Source: Klebsormidium nitens | Taxonomy: Eukaryota > Streptophyta > Klebsormidiophyceae > Klebsormidiales > Klebsormidiaceae | Assembly: GCA_000708835.1 (NCBI GenBank) | Contig: DF237207.1 | Location: 1 to 64,000, forward strand | DNA: 64,000 nucleotides | Reading direction: 5' to 3' | Part shown: in pieces, positions 50,774 through 63,412 of the stretch | How positions within the stretch are numbered: position 1 is the stretch's first letter | Layout of the letters: each line of letters opens with the position of its first letter | The notes under the pieces: generated by a model | Told to the model about the DNA's origin: nothing | The model's input: the letters and a program-made list of their open reading frames with translations, nothing else | Databases searched by the model: none | Made by a program: the position numbers and the translations under genes

Positions 50774-53700
50774 CTATGGTTCGTCGGGATCTTCCTCTTG
50801 CGCGCTCTCCTCGCTGCTGCTCTCCAAGAACTCGTCTACCCTTTCCGCGGCTAGGTCGGCCTGCAACCAGGACGGCATCATCATCGTAGTCAAGAAACAA
50901 GGCAATGCCCCTGTGACGTCAGAATGACTCCAAGAGCATGAATTACAGGCGCGCCATTGTGCGCGGTATTGGCCAAAAAGGGGTGTCCTTTGGTCCGACG
51001 CGCCCACAGTCGCAGCTTCGCATGGACTGTGCCACGATGTCAGCGAGCTTGGTGCAAAGGGACACGTCGTGCACGCGGTCTGGAAAGGCAGAGTGTGCGC
51101 GTACCTGGAGCGTCCAGTCCGTGTGCAGCAGCAGCGCCATGAGCAGCACGATCTGGACCGTCACGCCCAGCATTAGGCCGTACCACAGCCCCTGCACACG
51201 CGCCACCCACGCGTAAAGCACTGGCCCACGTTTGCAAGCTTGAACCAGACGTGACGACAACCCACAAGCTACCGCAGCATATTCCTATCTTGCAAGCAGG
51301 CTGCAACCGAGCACCTTGCGAGACTCTTAAAGGTATGACAGGCCGTGTTTTACGACCGTTCAAAGCTGCTAGAGTCCACTATTGGTATCGTGCAGCGGTT
51401 CCTTGAAAGGGAGAATCCGTGTTGGAGCCAAGGCTCATACTGTGGTGGTTTCCGTGAGGCAATCATGAGCCGCACTCAGGCGTCTCGGTCGGTGGTTTCA
51501 AGACATTTGCTCTTTAGCAAGGGCGCTGGCTGACGCGGCCTGCCACCGGGGGCACCGGAGCGAGCATGCTTCACGAGCCGAGGGGAGGGACGAGACGCAG
51601 AGGGGCTGACCTCGAGGCCCCAGTGCCACTTGAAGGTGAACCAGATCAACGCGGGCACGCCAACGGCGTAGTAGCAGATGAAGTTGATCACGCTGCCCAC
51701 CAGCTGCTGACCGCTGCCACGCAGCACGCCTGAGCACGAGCCACCAGTAGTGAGGCCCGAAGAAGTACTGAGGCGGTGTGAGTGGCGGCGCACCTCACTT
51801 GCCAGATCACTTGAAAGGGCCTGAAGCTTGTGAGAAGCTTGGAGTTGCCCAAGAAGCAACGAGCCAGCCAAATCTCACATGAAGTACGGAACTTGCATAA
51901 CACCGTAACACCTCGCAGCTACACTTAGCAGGCGACGTTTTACTCAGCATACACGACGGACAACTCGGACGGGCTCTTCCGTTGACAACTCGAGACGGTC
52001 ATTATTAGAGGGTACGCAAAAAGGGCCTCGGGACGCGGGAATTGGCGGCTCACCCGAGAGGATGGCTTGCAGCGCCACCCCGAACTGGGAGGCGACCACG
52101 AGCGGCATGAGCTGCGACACGAGTGCGATGACGCCCGTCTCGTCGGCGGACGTGAAGAGGAGCGCCCACTGCTTCCGCACGAGCAGCAGCAGCAGCGACA
52201 CGCCCGCGCCCACCAGCAGCGCCAGCCCGATGCTCGTGTGCAGCGCCAGCCGCGCACGGCCCGGCTTGTTCGCGCCCAGCTCGTTGCTCACACGGACACT
52301 GTCGACGGGACGTCCACAAGTGTTTCGAGATCCGGACTGGCTTGACAAACTTGAGCAGCGTGTGAGGACGCGCCAAAATGACACGAAGGAGTCCCTTGTC
52401 CCCTTGCCACCTCGCCAGAACTCGCCGAGCATTGAGAATCACGGACTTTACGAAACAAACGGTACTGCTTCTCCAACTTTTATAACGAGTGCAGCGTCAC
52501 AGGATGATCAGCGAAACTGCACGAAGATCCGGGACGGCTTGGCTGGCCGCTCTCACAAAACGGGATCGAGGGTGATTAGTGGAAGGCGCGGCGGCGCACC
52601 TGACGGCGGTGCTGAGGCCGAGGGGGAGCATGAAGCAGAGCGCGGTGGTGTTGAAGCAGACGGTCATGGCCGACACCTGGTCCTCGGGGTTGGGCAGCAG
52701 GCCCGCCAGGATCACGATCAGCTCGAAACACCACAACTCCAAACTGCACGACAGGGCGCCACCGAACTCACTCGGATATCTTACGAACAAGCAACAGAGA
52801 CCGCGACCTGAAGGACGTACGACGGTGCACTCCTGAGTGCCTGATTCATCACGTCCTTTCTTTAGTTGACAAAGAGACCAATTGTCAAAGGAACCCCCTC
52901 GGTCACATATCAATGTTGAATAGGATTCGATAGTCGCCACCCGGAACCTGCTAAAAGATCATCCATCTAGTTGGCGAGCTCGCACGCCGGTTGCTCGCAG
53001 CGCCTCCTCACCAGGTCATCAAGCATGCCGGAATTGCGAGCGCCAGGAAGGGCCCCCAGTCCTCGAGGCAGTCGCGCGACCAGCCGTCCCACGTGCGCTC
53101 CAAAATCCCGCTCGTCTCATAGCGGAGGTACAAAACGAGCAGCCCCAGATTCACGATCTCGGAGAACGAGTTAGCAATGGCGGCGCCGGTGAAGCCGAAA
53201 TCGAACGTGTAGATGAACAAGTAGTTGATGGGGATGTGCAGCAGCAGGCTTAGCCCGGAACACAGTGCCAGCGGGTATGAGATGGCCTGCACCAAGGAGC
53301 AGAAAAGTTGGGCCCATGGAGTAAGCAACGGCAACCGGCTTCCCAATGCTTTCATCCCGGCCAGAGATGCCGTAGGGGAAGTCGAGGGAAACACCACCCT
53401 CCCGCTGTTGCAAATTCACTAGAAGGGGTGGTTCACAAGACAAAGCAGCCCAGAAAGCGAGATCCTGTCCGAGAACCCTTTGCGAACAGTGCGTTCCCAG
53501 GACGTGGTCTGCTACAAGAAGGCATAACCGTCTCTGTTTGTCTCTCGCACAGAACTCTGTGGAAAGAATTGAACCCAATTGCCTCACCGATTAACGCCCT
53601 ACACTGCCCTCGCTATCTACGCCCAGCTAAAGTGGCGAAAAAACAGTGTCATGCATAGCGAAGAGCAAAACTCACCTGGCTCTGAATGTACTCTGCGACC

Positions 53701-54829
53701 GGGTATAGCCAGGCGGAGGCGACGAGGCCAGGTATGAGGTAGAGCATGTACTGGCCCGCGAGGGCGGCGATGGCGGGCTCCTGGTGCCAGAGCAGCAGGA
53801 TGTCCTCCGCCTTGAGCCACAGCAGGGCGATGGGTATACAGAAGATGGTCATGATCACGCCCCCCCGCTGCAGCATCAGCCCCAGCTGCTCGTACTGCTC
53901 CGCGCCGTACGCCTGCCCGCACAACGTCTCCAGGGCACTTGCGAGGCCCTCCTGGGAACAGGGGGGAAGGGGGGCTTACCTCAGGCAAGGCCGACGTCAA
54001 GCACAGATAGAAACTGTCTCTAACAGTGTGATCGATATACAGGCCGTGAATGCAACAAGAATTCCCCTCTTTTCGAGGAAGCCCGATGCAAGCTAGATCA
54101 TTCTGACACCAAAAACTTTACGCCCTGCTCCTGCGAATGGATGCCTGCACAAACTGGCGGCATATTAGCCCGGCGATGCACTGGGCGGGGGCTCACCATG
54201 ACAGAGATCCCGGTGACATTCGCAACGCTGGCGGCCAGGGCAGCCGCTGCCAGCTGGGTGGCGCCCAGGTGGCCCACAAACATGACGGACACGAGCGCCA
54301 GCATGAACTCAAAGATGTTCATGGTGCTGATGGGCAGCGCCATGGTCCACTGCTTGTACGCCTCCGCTTTCAGGTTCGCCACCGCGGGCAGCCCCACCAG
54401 GGGCAGGTCCTTCTCATCTTCTAGCTCGGACTGATCGTCCGCAGCGATGGGCCCAGTCTGCCCATGCAGCAGCGGGGCTTCCAGGTCGGTGGTCACGCCA
54501 AACGGGCGATCAAAGCCCATGCCCAAACCGAGCGGTGGCTGCAGAGGTCGTGGGCGGGTCTTCTTCTCGGGAGGTTTGATGGGGGGCCCTTCAGCTTCAT
54601 CTGCATCATCTGCGGACCAACTGCCTTCATCCGGCACTTCTAGCAGGGTGCTATGAGGAACGCTGTTGGAGCGACGATGGCGGCCGGTGGGGGGAAGCGG
54701 TGAGTGAGGCAAGCCAGGCCTGTGCCCATAGTGTCGTGGCACATCTATCACTTGCGTGATAGCTTTCCTACTGGCAGAGTCGCTCCGCCGAAGGAACTGA
54801 GGGGCGGGCTTGGTACTGCTCGGCGCCAT
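50774..54829 (-). CDS. MATE-family multidrug/toxin extrusion transporter
   Basis: Cation-coupled efflux protein of the MATE family, predicted in the plasma, vacuolar or plastid membrane. Eight minus-strand exons (54829-54197, 53951-53676, 53286-53012, 52743-52600, 52298-52054, 51729-51611, 51191-51105, 50860-50774) close in phase to 621 residues, about 130 longer than usual. The first roughly 160 residues are a hydrophilic extension rich in Ser, Pro, Arg and then acids (GRHRRSNSVPHS looks like a kinase target). The first membrane helix starts near WTMALPISTMNIFEFMLALV. MATE signatures seen: LAAAALAASVANVTG, EGLASALETLCGQAYGA, CLELWCFELIVILAGLLPNP, and RVSNELGANKPGRAR. The C terminus is a short acidic Glu/Ser/Asp tail. 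Its start lies 455 bases from the divergent pseudokinase gene. Substrate unknown. Confidence 0.93.
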
Positions 54830-55283
54830 GGTAGCATCACCTGCGTTACTTCAGTGCAAAGGCATGCAGCAAAAGATCATCCAAAGATAAATCACTGGCT
54901 TCCTGCATGTCATTGTTATACCTTCTGCATCATGCTACAACAGCAAGACCTTGCCAAACCAAGGCTGATCTTAAAGGAAGGCGCCCTGAACCCTACGAAG
55001 GCTGAAGAAAAGTATGCGTGTGCGCTGCTACACATGCTAGCTCAGGCTGCAACCCTTCTGCTGCAGTTGAAAAGCAGATTGACCAGATCTGATGGATTTT
55101 TAATCCTCAGGATAACCCGCTTGAACACTACTAAAGCGTGTAACTTCTTCTAGATTCCAAACCTTGTATTCGCCCGCAACATGTTGCAGAATGCGGCTGC
55201 TCGAGAAGGTACGTTCATGAATGCGATTAGAGTTGGACCGCGAGCCATTGAAGCAGAATTCTCAGGACTGCGGCTGAGCTCTC
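54830..55283. promoter_or_regulatory. divergent promoter region, MATE / pseudokinase gene
   Basis: Only 454 bases separate the two ATGs on opposite strands, so the genes probably share control sequence. No TATA box or named element was recognised. Confidence 0.45.
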
Positions 55284-58200
55284 ATGAAACTTTCAATGTC
55301 ATTTGAAGCCAGTGGCAGTGGCAGTGCTGTCACAGTTGTCCAAGGCCGCCACAGTCGCTTGCGCTGGGTCGCGGTGTCAGGCATGGCGATGGCGGCTCTG
55401 ACAAGCAGGGGCAATTGCTTCGCATGTGCCCCTGTGCCGCATGCAGACTTGCAGGCGAAAAGGACACACAAACCTCGAAATGTTTCAGCAAGGCCTCTTG
55501 TTGGGCGGTTGGGCAATGCAGCTCTCATTTTCCAGCAATTGCGTCCCCCTCAGAGTTTGTCACCAAGGCAATGGGCCAGCAAAGCCCTAAGAAAGCAGCC
55601 GCCAGCTTCTCCAGTGGCAGCTATAACTGCTGTCGGAACAGGGGGCAATGGGGAGTTTGAGAAGAAGCTCCCTGCTAGCGAGTTCCTCGATGACCCCGAA
55701 GTGGGCCAGCGCAGTGAAACAGGGAGGTACCTTGGAAGGAAGGAGACACCTGTCACGGTGGTCATCGATGGCAAGCTTCTGGCAGAGGGTGCCCGCAAAG
55801 CAGGGGAGGCTGCGAAAAAGACCTTCTGGCCCCCAAATAAGGTGAGGGAGATTTTTTCTGCATTGCACCCAAGCAGAGTCAGTATCCTGCATTGCACGTC
55901 AAATGGAAACCCTCTCGTGGATGTACCACCCCGGCCATCAACAGCTTTCTGTTTACCACTTCCGCATCGGTCAACTTACTGTCTAGCCGTATCATCATCA
56001 TGCCCCTTCAGAGTTTGCTGGTTCGCTGCAACATCTGGTTTGTTGCTGTGCCTTCCCTTGCCCCAAAGCGCAAGGCGTTGCTCCTGCACACAATACTACA
56101 CGCTCTTTAGATCATCTTGAAGTCTGCAGAAAACAAACTTACCACTGCCCCTTGAATTTCCTGATTTCAAGTTACAATGAGACTCGCCGTTACCATCTGA
56201 TGATGTGACCACCCTGGTTGACTAGCTGCATTCACCATTACCAAGTTCTCAAACCCTGGTGCTTTGTTTTTGGGCAGTGTGTTAACGCGCAAAGTAACCG
56301 CACTTTTGCAGAATTGGATTCCTTTCCTGGTTGCCCCGGCTGCCTTGCTGCTTGCCCTGGTGGCTGCCCGGCTGCATCAGCTCAAGTCCGCTGCAGTCCC
56401 CCCCTCCGTGACCACCAGCATCGCCATGCCCCTCGAGCCTAGGGGGCCCGCGCCAGAGCTGAGAGTGGTGGGGGTCCTGGGCAGCCTCCCGGGGATGGCC
56501 ACGCAGGCAGCAGCGGTCGATGCACACCCACTGGGCCAGGGCAGCCTGAGCCGGGAGAATGATGGCATGAGCTCAGCGAAGCAGGTTGAGCGGCGGGTGG
56601 ACGGTCAGTTGGCACGCAACGACAACAGAGACCCGCACATTCCCAGGCCACAGGCTCCGGCCAAGCCAATTCATGAGCTGAGCGACATGGATTTCTATGA
56701 CCAGCTGCAAAAGGAGGCGGAGATTGAGGCGCGGGTGCGGCAGGCGCAGGGGTTCCCCATGAAGGACGAGACCAAGTTCGGGGTGTTTGACGAGGAGGAG
56801 CGCACCGTGATGCAAGAGCTGGTGGATTCCGGGGAGCTGGACGCGGACACGCAGAAGAAGCTCGAGGAGCTGCTGGCGCAGGAGGCGGGCAACAGCAAGA
56901 TGCGCAAGGCCGCGCAGCGGGCGCTCGGGAAGCGTGTGCGCAAGGCGCGGGCGGGGGGCCGGTCGCCCGTCTCCGACAAGGACATCAAGGAGCTGGAGGA
57001 GGCGGTGGCGTCGGGGATGCTGGACGAGAAGGTGCAGAAGGACGTGGAGGCGTTCCTGGAGGAGGAGCGGGAGTTTCAGAAAGAACTAGAGGAGAACAAG
57101 TACGACGACGCGGACTATGACATCAGCGAGTACCTGGAGGAGGAGGAGGACCCCGAGCTGGAGGCGCTCATCCGCCAGATGGTGGAGTCGGGGGAGTTTG
57201 AGATGCCGGCGGACGAGGACGATGATGAAGAGGAGGCAGCGCCGTTTGGCCAGGTGCGCAGAGCCGAAATGGACGGTCTACAAATGTGGGGCCCAAATGG
57301 GGGTGCAATTGTTTGTGCTGCGGCTGAAGGGATGTAGGAAGATTTGGGATAGGGGGGGGTGGAGCTTATTTATGAGTTTCTTGTTCTCACACCGGCCTTT
57401 TGATCATCATCTTTTAGAGATGGCCAATAGCATGGTCACAGAACATATCTCAGTGGTGAATCTGTTGACTCACTGAATTTTCCGCAGATGATCCCTTGCC
57501 AATGGTTTGTTAGGCCTGTGCTTGATTACCAGTCTTGTGATATCATGATTACGATCAGCAGTACTTTTTTGACTTTGGGAGAATTCTGACAATTCTCATT
57601 GCAAGATGAGAAACCTAGACGACCTCGGTTGTTGCGCATTCACCATGCGTGCGTGGCCATGTGCCTGCCTTGTTAGTTTAACCCGAGGATAGAGCCAAGG
57701 TCTTAATCATCAGTTGGTCAGGGTGGCGGAGGCTTTCTGTGAGCATCATGCTGAAACCACAACATGACTCCTGGGGCCTTGCAGGGCAGCGCGGACGTGG
57801 ATAGCGACATGTTTGACGAGAACGAGATGTTTGACGACCTGGACGAAGACTGGACTGATGAACATGAGGAGCCATCAAGTAGCGGGGCCGCAACTGGAGG
57901 GTCCAAGCAGGGGCAAAAGGGGGCACAAGCAACAGACGGCGGGGCACAGAAAGGGGGTGGCCAGAACAGGCGTGTGACGGGGCTTAGAGAACTGACGGAC
58001 AAACTGGGCCTCACCATGCCAGCTGGTGAGAGCGGGCGAGACTGGGAGGCGGAGCTCAGAAAGAAGAATCTGGCGCGGATAGGGCCGTTTGATTTTGCGA
58101 ACTCCGATAAGAATGAGGCGGACAAGGGTCCGACGCCACAGGCAGAAGCAGCAAAGCCTTCCTCATCCTCAGAAGCAGAGGAGGCACTTAGAAAGATTGC

Positions 58201-61200
58201 AGAAACCACAAGTGCAGAGCAGCTTGGGAGCGATGGTGCTCCTTTTCAAGGGAAGGAGTTCCCGTTCAGCGAGGCCTTTCAAGAGGCGACGGAGGCGGCT
58301 TGGGGTGCCGAGCATCCAGAAGAAGTACGGGAGAGCAGCGGAGAGGCTGACGCAGAGAGAGTAGAAAGGGAAGCGGGGGGGGTGGCTGAAGTGCAGGTTG
58401 CGGCTGTCAGGAGGAGCGGGACAACGGAAGACGGACAGGAACGGGTGGAAGAAGAGATTGTGATCCGGGTGGGGGAGACGGAGGACTCAGGCGCAGGTGT
58501 GTTGACTGGGGATCTTTGAGCTCCTGAAGAATATTTACCATCGAGACTGAGGATTAGCAATTTGCTAGTTTCTTTGACGACTAGGTGCCTTTCTGTTCCT
58601 CAATTTTCAGATGTCAAACTTTGGATTGTTTTCGCTTTCTGCCTTCGGATTCTGGAGAGCAGGCAGGCTTTGTTTTCGCCTAAGTCGCAGGGAGCAGAGT
58701 CATCTTGCTGCATCGTGTATCTTGGATTCCTAGTCTGCCGCTATGTCATGAACTATACGGCTTCTGCAGGGTCACCTGGCGACGCTGATGCCACCATTGT
58801 CCTCTCCACCTCACAAGACGGGACAGTGGAGGATCTGGAGGAGGGGAACACCGGGGCAGGCGCTGCGCCAAACTCTGACTCTGCTGCCGCCTCGAGTCCT
58901 GGCTCGCCTGCCGCGGACGAGCGTGCTTCGAGTAGCGCTGGGGCGGGGATGACGCTGGCCGGGGAGGACGTGACCCCGCTGGTGGAGCTGCTGCAGTCCC
59001 GGGAGGGCGACGAGGCGTACGCGCAGGGGACGTCGTGGGGCACGTACGACGAGCTGTCGCCCATGAAACGGAGGTGGCAAGTGGTACGTACTGCTCCGAT
59101 CGGGCCTTCACGTCAACGGGCTAAGGCTCGTATGTCTCTCAAATGGTTCAGCGTGACTGTCGCTGTGGCGGCTGGTTCATCCTGCTCTACGTACATACAG
59201 ACAGACTTGTCGCAAAGTTGACTTTGTTGACGGCGGCTTCTTCATCGAGCTGCACCTAAAGACCTTGAAGGTCCCGTGACCAGTCGCTGCGAAGTCACCA
59301 ACATCTGATGTACATACCGCCTCAAAGGTACGTAGTCCTATGTTGCTTGTGAGCCAGATGCTCATGTAGTTAACGTCAAGCTTCCTGTGCTTCTCTCAAA
59401 CCGCTCCTTCCTCTGCTGGTGCAGTGGGCCGACCGGCAGTCCAACCAGGTCCGGCTCGGGTCGGCCCGGGTCAAGCTCATCGACAGCCGCGACATCAAGT
59501 TCTCTGCAAAGGAGCCCGCCATGGAGGGCAACCGACACTTCGTAAGTAGAACGCTCCGTGTTCGTCCCGTCACGAAAGGTGCGGGAAAGGACCTGCTCCT
59601 GTTGCTTCCTGCATATGGCAGACTTTCGCGTCCAGGAGTTTCAACAGGAGGTTTTGTTCAAATATGCTTCGGAGAGCTTCATTACTCTCGGAGCAGATTC
59701 CACAGCAGCTGATACCACCCCATCCCTGGTACGCTGACCATTGCTCCCGTCTGCATGTGCGCAGGTGTACCAGGTGCTGTACAACGGCAAGCGGTACGCT
59801 CTCAAGATGTCGAAGCGGCCGCAGGACCGCGGCACTCAGCACCTGCTTGTAGACGAGGCCACCAACCTGGCGGCGGCGCAGGCGCCCAACGTGATCGCGC
59901 TGCAGGGCGTCGTGCGCGACCTGGGCAGTCTACCCATCTACCGCCTCGGCAGGGTCGGCGGGCCGCTCATGACATCAGAGCAGCTGGCGCAGGGCGTCAA
60001 GAACGGCACCGTCGAGGAGCTGCAGTCAGCTGTGCTGCCGGGTACGTCAACTGCGCAACGTTGCCGGCTGTCTTTGCGAGGATTTTTTTGTCCTGCAACA
60101 TATTATGTTTCATAAATCGTACAGAAGATGATCAGAGAGTTGGGCCTGTCTGATCCTGCTCGCTTCAATTGCTAGGGGTAGAGGCTGTGCCGCCAAAGGA
60201 ACCGTCCGGACACAAAGGACTCACCATTCTTATTTGTCAGCCTCGTGAACCTTACGCTCCCAATCTTCGTGGAAAGTAGCTTAAGGAGTTTGCGAGATTG
60301 CTGAGGGCCCTCCTGCTTTCGCGCAGACGGTAGCAAGCGGTTGGTGAAGGCGATCCTGGCGGAGGGCAGCGGCGAGCGGTCGCCCAACGTGTACGGCATT
60401 CTGATGGAGTACGCGGAGGGGTCCGACCTGCAGGCGCAGATGGACAAGGCCGGGCCGGGCCACTCCGTCAACGTCGACGAGGCGTGGCACATCTTCCGAC
60501 AGGTGCGCTGCGCACCACTGCCACTGAAACCTAGTGTTTTGTGCACGCGTGCTGGCAGGCCATCGTTCGTTCTCACTTTTTACGTGGTACGATGAGGGAC
60601 GTTCGTGGAGCAGAATTGAGTTTTTTTAGGAGGATGTAGTTACACTCTGCCCCCCGCCCAATGTACCTTTGAAGCCAGCATTTTCTCACAGACCATCGGT
60701 TTCGGAACCCAACTCAAGACGCAGCCAGGGAAGTTATTTTTGCCATCCTCGAGGTCCATCATAAATGTTGCAAACCTGCGGTTCTCGGGAATGTTCGTGC
60801 AGACGACTTGTTGTAGCGACCCGTTGTAGCGGCCCTCCGCCTCCATGTTGACGTCTGTCGTTTTCCTGGTGCTGCAGCTGGCGGTGGGCCTGGGCGAGGT
60901 CCACGCTGCGAAGCTGGCGCACAACAACGTGGACCTGTCCAACGTGCTGCTGGTCCGCGACGACAGCCAGGCGTCCGGCGTGCGCTGCTGCTGGAGCGGC
61001 CTTAGCCTCGCCAAGAAGACGGACAACCACGGCAATGTGCGCCTCTCCACGGAGGAGCGCCTCGCCCGCCTCATGCGCCAGGACGACTACTACCAGGTGA
61101 AGCCCGCAGGAACTCTCGGAGACCGCAGATGTCGTGTATGCGCTTACGCTTTTCCCGTTTGGTCATTGGAGGTGTGGCTCCGTTTATGTCCGAGCATGGT

Positions 61201-62368
61201 AATCAGCTTCACCTAAGCGTCCTTCGCTGATTGGAAGAGCGGACATAATAGGGCTGCACTGGGGTGCACGGTGGAAGAGGGTACTGTACACTCTGAAGCC
61301 AGGTTGGCCTGGCTTCGCTGCACAATACCTACGAAGGGGAGGCCTTACTTTCGAGTCCCTATCGGGAAGCACCTTTCGACCGAGGAAATGGCTTTATTTT
61401 CGAGGAGTGACGTACCTCAACTCTTGTTTTGGCGCAGGCCCCGGAGCTGACGGACGAGAGTGCGGCGGTGCTGTACAACGGGTTCAAGGCGGACACGTAC
61501 TCGCTGGGCAAGGCGTTCCTGCTGCTGGTGGGCGACGAGTACGAGGCGCAGGCCAGCGCGGAGAGCGAGGCGGTGCGCGACATGGACCTCATGTTCGGCA
61601 TGACGCTGCAGCCGGAGCCGGAGGACCGCGCCACCTCCGTGGAGGTCATGGAGTTCACGCGCCAAAAGGAGCTCGAGGCCATCGAGCGCTGGCGCGAGAA
61701 GGAGGACGAGAAGCTCCAGGAAATGGTGGGGGACGCCGCCGCTGCATCAGAGATTGGCTCGGCCAGCCTGTCTCCTGGATCATGTTGTTCAGAAAAATGG
61801 AATCGAAACTGTCAACACAAAAGTAGGTCTGGAACAGAGGACTAGCTTGATATTGTTTAAGGAGCTGGGTCCTTGACAAGAAGTGACTCCGCTCGGGGCT
61901 TCGGAAGCTCTCTGTCGTGACTTCGGTTGATTTCGTTCCCGTTGGAAATGACGGTTGATAACTTGATGTTTCAGAAGGGCCAACCTTTAGAAACAGATTC
62001 TGTTAAGTAGTTCCTGTTCCCAAGCGATTAGGAAGTGCTGCGCTTCGGCGTCAGGTGTGCCGACTCCGCAGATGAGTCCGCTCCCGTGCCTCCCATAACC
62101 CTCAACTTTGCTTGCTTTGCTTGCCCAGGCTCGGGCCGGGCTGCCCAAGACGGACGAAGAGATTGTGCTGGAGAACATGATGGACGAGGACCCCAACGAG
62201 CTGCGGGAGGTGGAGGAGGCGGCCTACGCTGCGCTGGTGGAGGAGATGCGCAAGCGGCAGGCAGCCGCACTGGAGCAGAGCGAAGGACAGGGCCAGGGGC
62301 TCACCGGAAGGGGCAAGAGGGAAGCGGGGAGAAGTGCTTCACAGGCGGCCAGCAACAGGACGAAGTAG
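55284..62368 (+). CDS. large membrane protein with C-terminal pseudokinase domain, plastid-targeting-like leader
   Basis: Ten exons (55284-55841, 56312-57253, 57785-58496, 58770-59083, 59425-59541, 59765-60041, 60327-60502, 60878-61096, 61438-61725, 62129-62368) all join in phase to 1280 residues. Order of parts: basic Ser/Ala-rich leader, plastid-like (about 1-110); one membrane helix, WIPFLVAPAALLLALVAARL (188-207); acidic helical region with three copies of a VxSGxLD-type unit (about 349-490); very acidic, Gly/Ser-rich linkers (exons 3-4); a kinase-like fold (about 880-1190). In that fold Lys895 (YALKMSK) and Glu912 are kept, but the HRD site reads HNN (Asn1049), the Lys two on is Asp1051, the DFG site reads WSG (1071-1073), and no glycine-rich loop is seen; APE (1106-1108) and DTYSLGKAFLLL remain. 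It should bind partners rather than phosphorylate. The tail is helical and charged. Confidence 0.8.
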
Positions 62369-63412
62369 CGCAGACGTTAATTGTGCAAGCGGTGGAGGAG
62401 GCTACCGGTGGTGGCCACCAAGGGGGGCGCCATTTTGGTTTGTTCCCGCTTCAACCAGGGTATTGCAACTGACCGCGTTCAATGAACGCTCACCAACCAT
62501 ACACGGGTGTCGGCTGTCCATGCAATGTCGACCTATTTCGATAGCAGATCTCTCATATTGTAAGGATATGGCGCTGTAGCCAGTTCCAAGTTTTGACTCC
62601 AGGTCGGCGGATTCAAATAAGTTCAAATAGGGCACTATTCTCCTCGGTCTGTCGAATCACTGAACACATCCTGGGTTTGTCGAATCACTGAACACAGGCC
62701 TGCGCGAACGTGGAGCCTCGTTATTATAGCTGCTACATGCGCATCAAATCCGCTCCATGTAGTCGTCCAAGTTTGCCAGGTGCCAAGTAAAGCTTAACGT
62801 CAGTCATTGTTGCATACACCACTGCAACCACTAAAATTATTACAGTGTTGGACGTTCTAAATCAAGCACACTGGCACTAACTAGCTTGAGTGTTTCCGGC
62901 TCTGCATTCATATAGTATTTGGAACCGCTGCGGTATCCTTGGCTACTATAACCGCAAGCGCTGATGCTACTCCGCGCCCGCTGCCATATAATAGCAGAAA
63001 TTCCAAGATCGGCCATGTTGCTGTAAGCTTGCAGCTTTTAGACAACTGTGCGGCCGGGCACATGGTGCGTTATTGCAGCATGTTCTCAGGCATAATTTAT
63101 AATTATCCGGCCAGGCCAGGCCATGGGTTACGTTGTGCACAGATAGAGAGATTTCAAGTCCATATTCACTTCACGGGGCCTCACCCAATATTAACTGACT
63201 CGATGCGTGATTGTATTTTGAAAAGCCCGGCCGGTGTTCAAACGGCAATGATACACATGTTACAGCGCCGGGGAAGCACAAGTAATCAGCATGCCTGGCA
63301 ACACCCCATCTTCATGACAACATCATTTTATACACCAATCAGCTTTACCATGGAACGTCTTTCTCCTCCTTGCTGACTTTCAATATTGACTCAACTCGAT
63401 TCTATATCGTTG
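62369..63412. other. convergent 3' region, pseudokinase / glycosyltransferase-like gene
   Basis: No supported gene. TGTAA at 62559-62563, about 190 bases past the stop, is a possible poly(A) signal. A 19-base direct repeat (TGTCGAATCACTGAACACA) occurs at 62650-62668 and 62678-62696. Confidence 0.5.
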
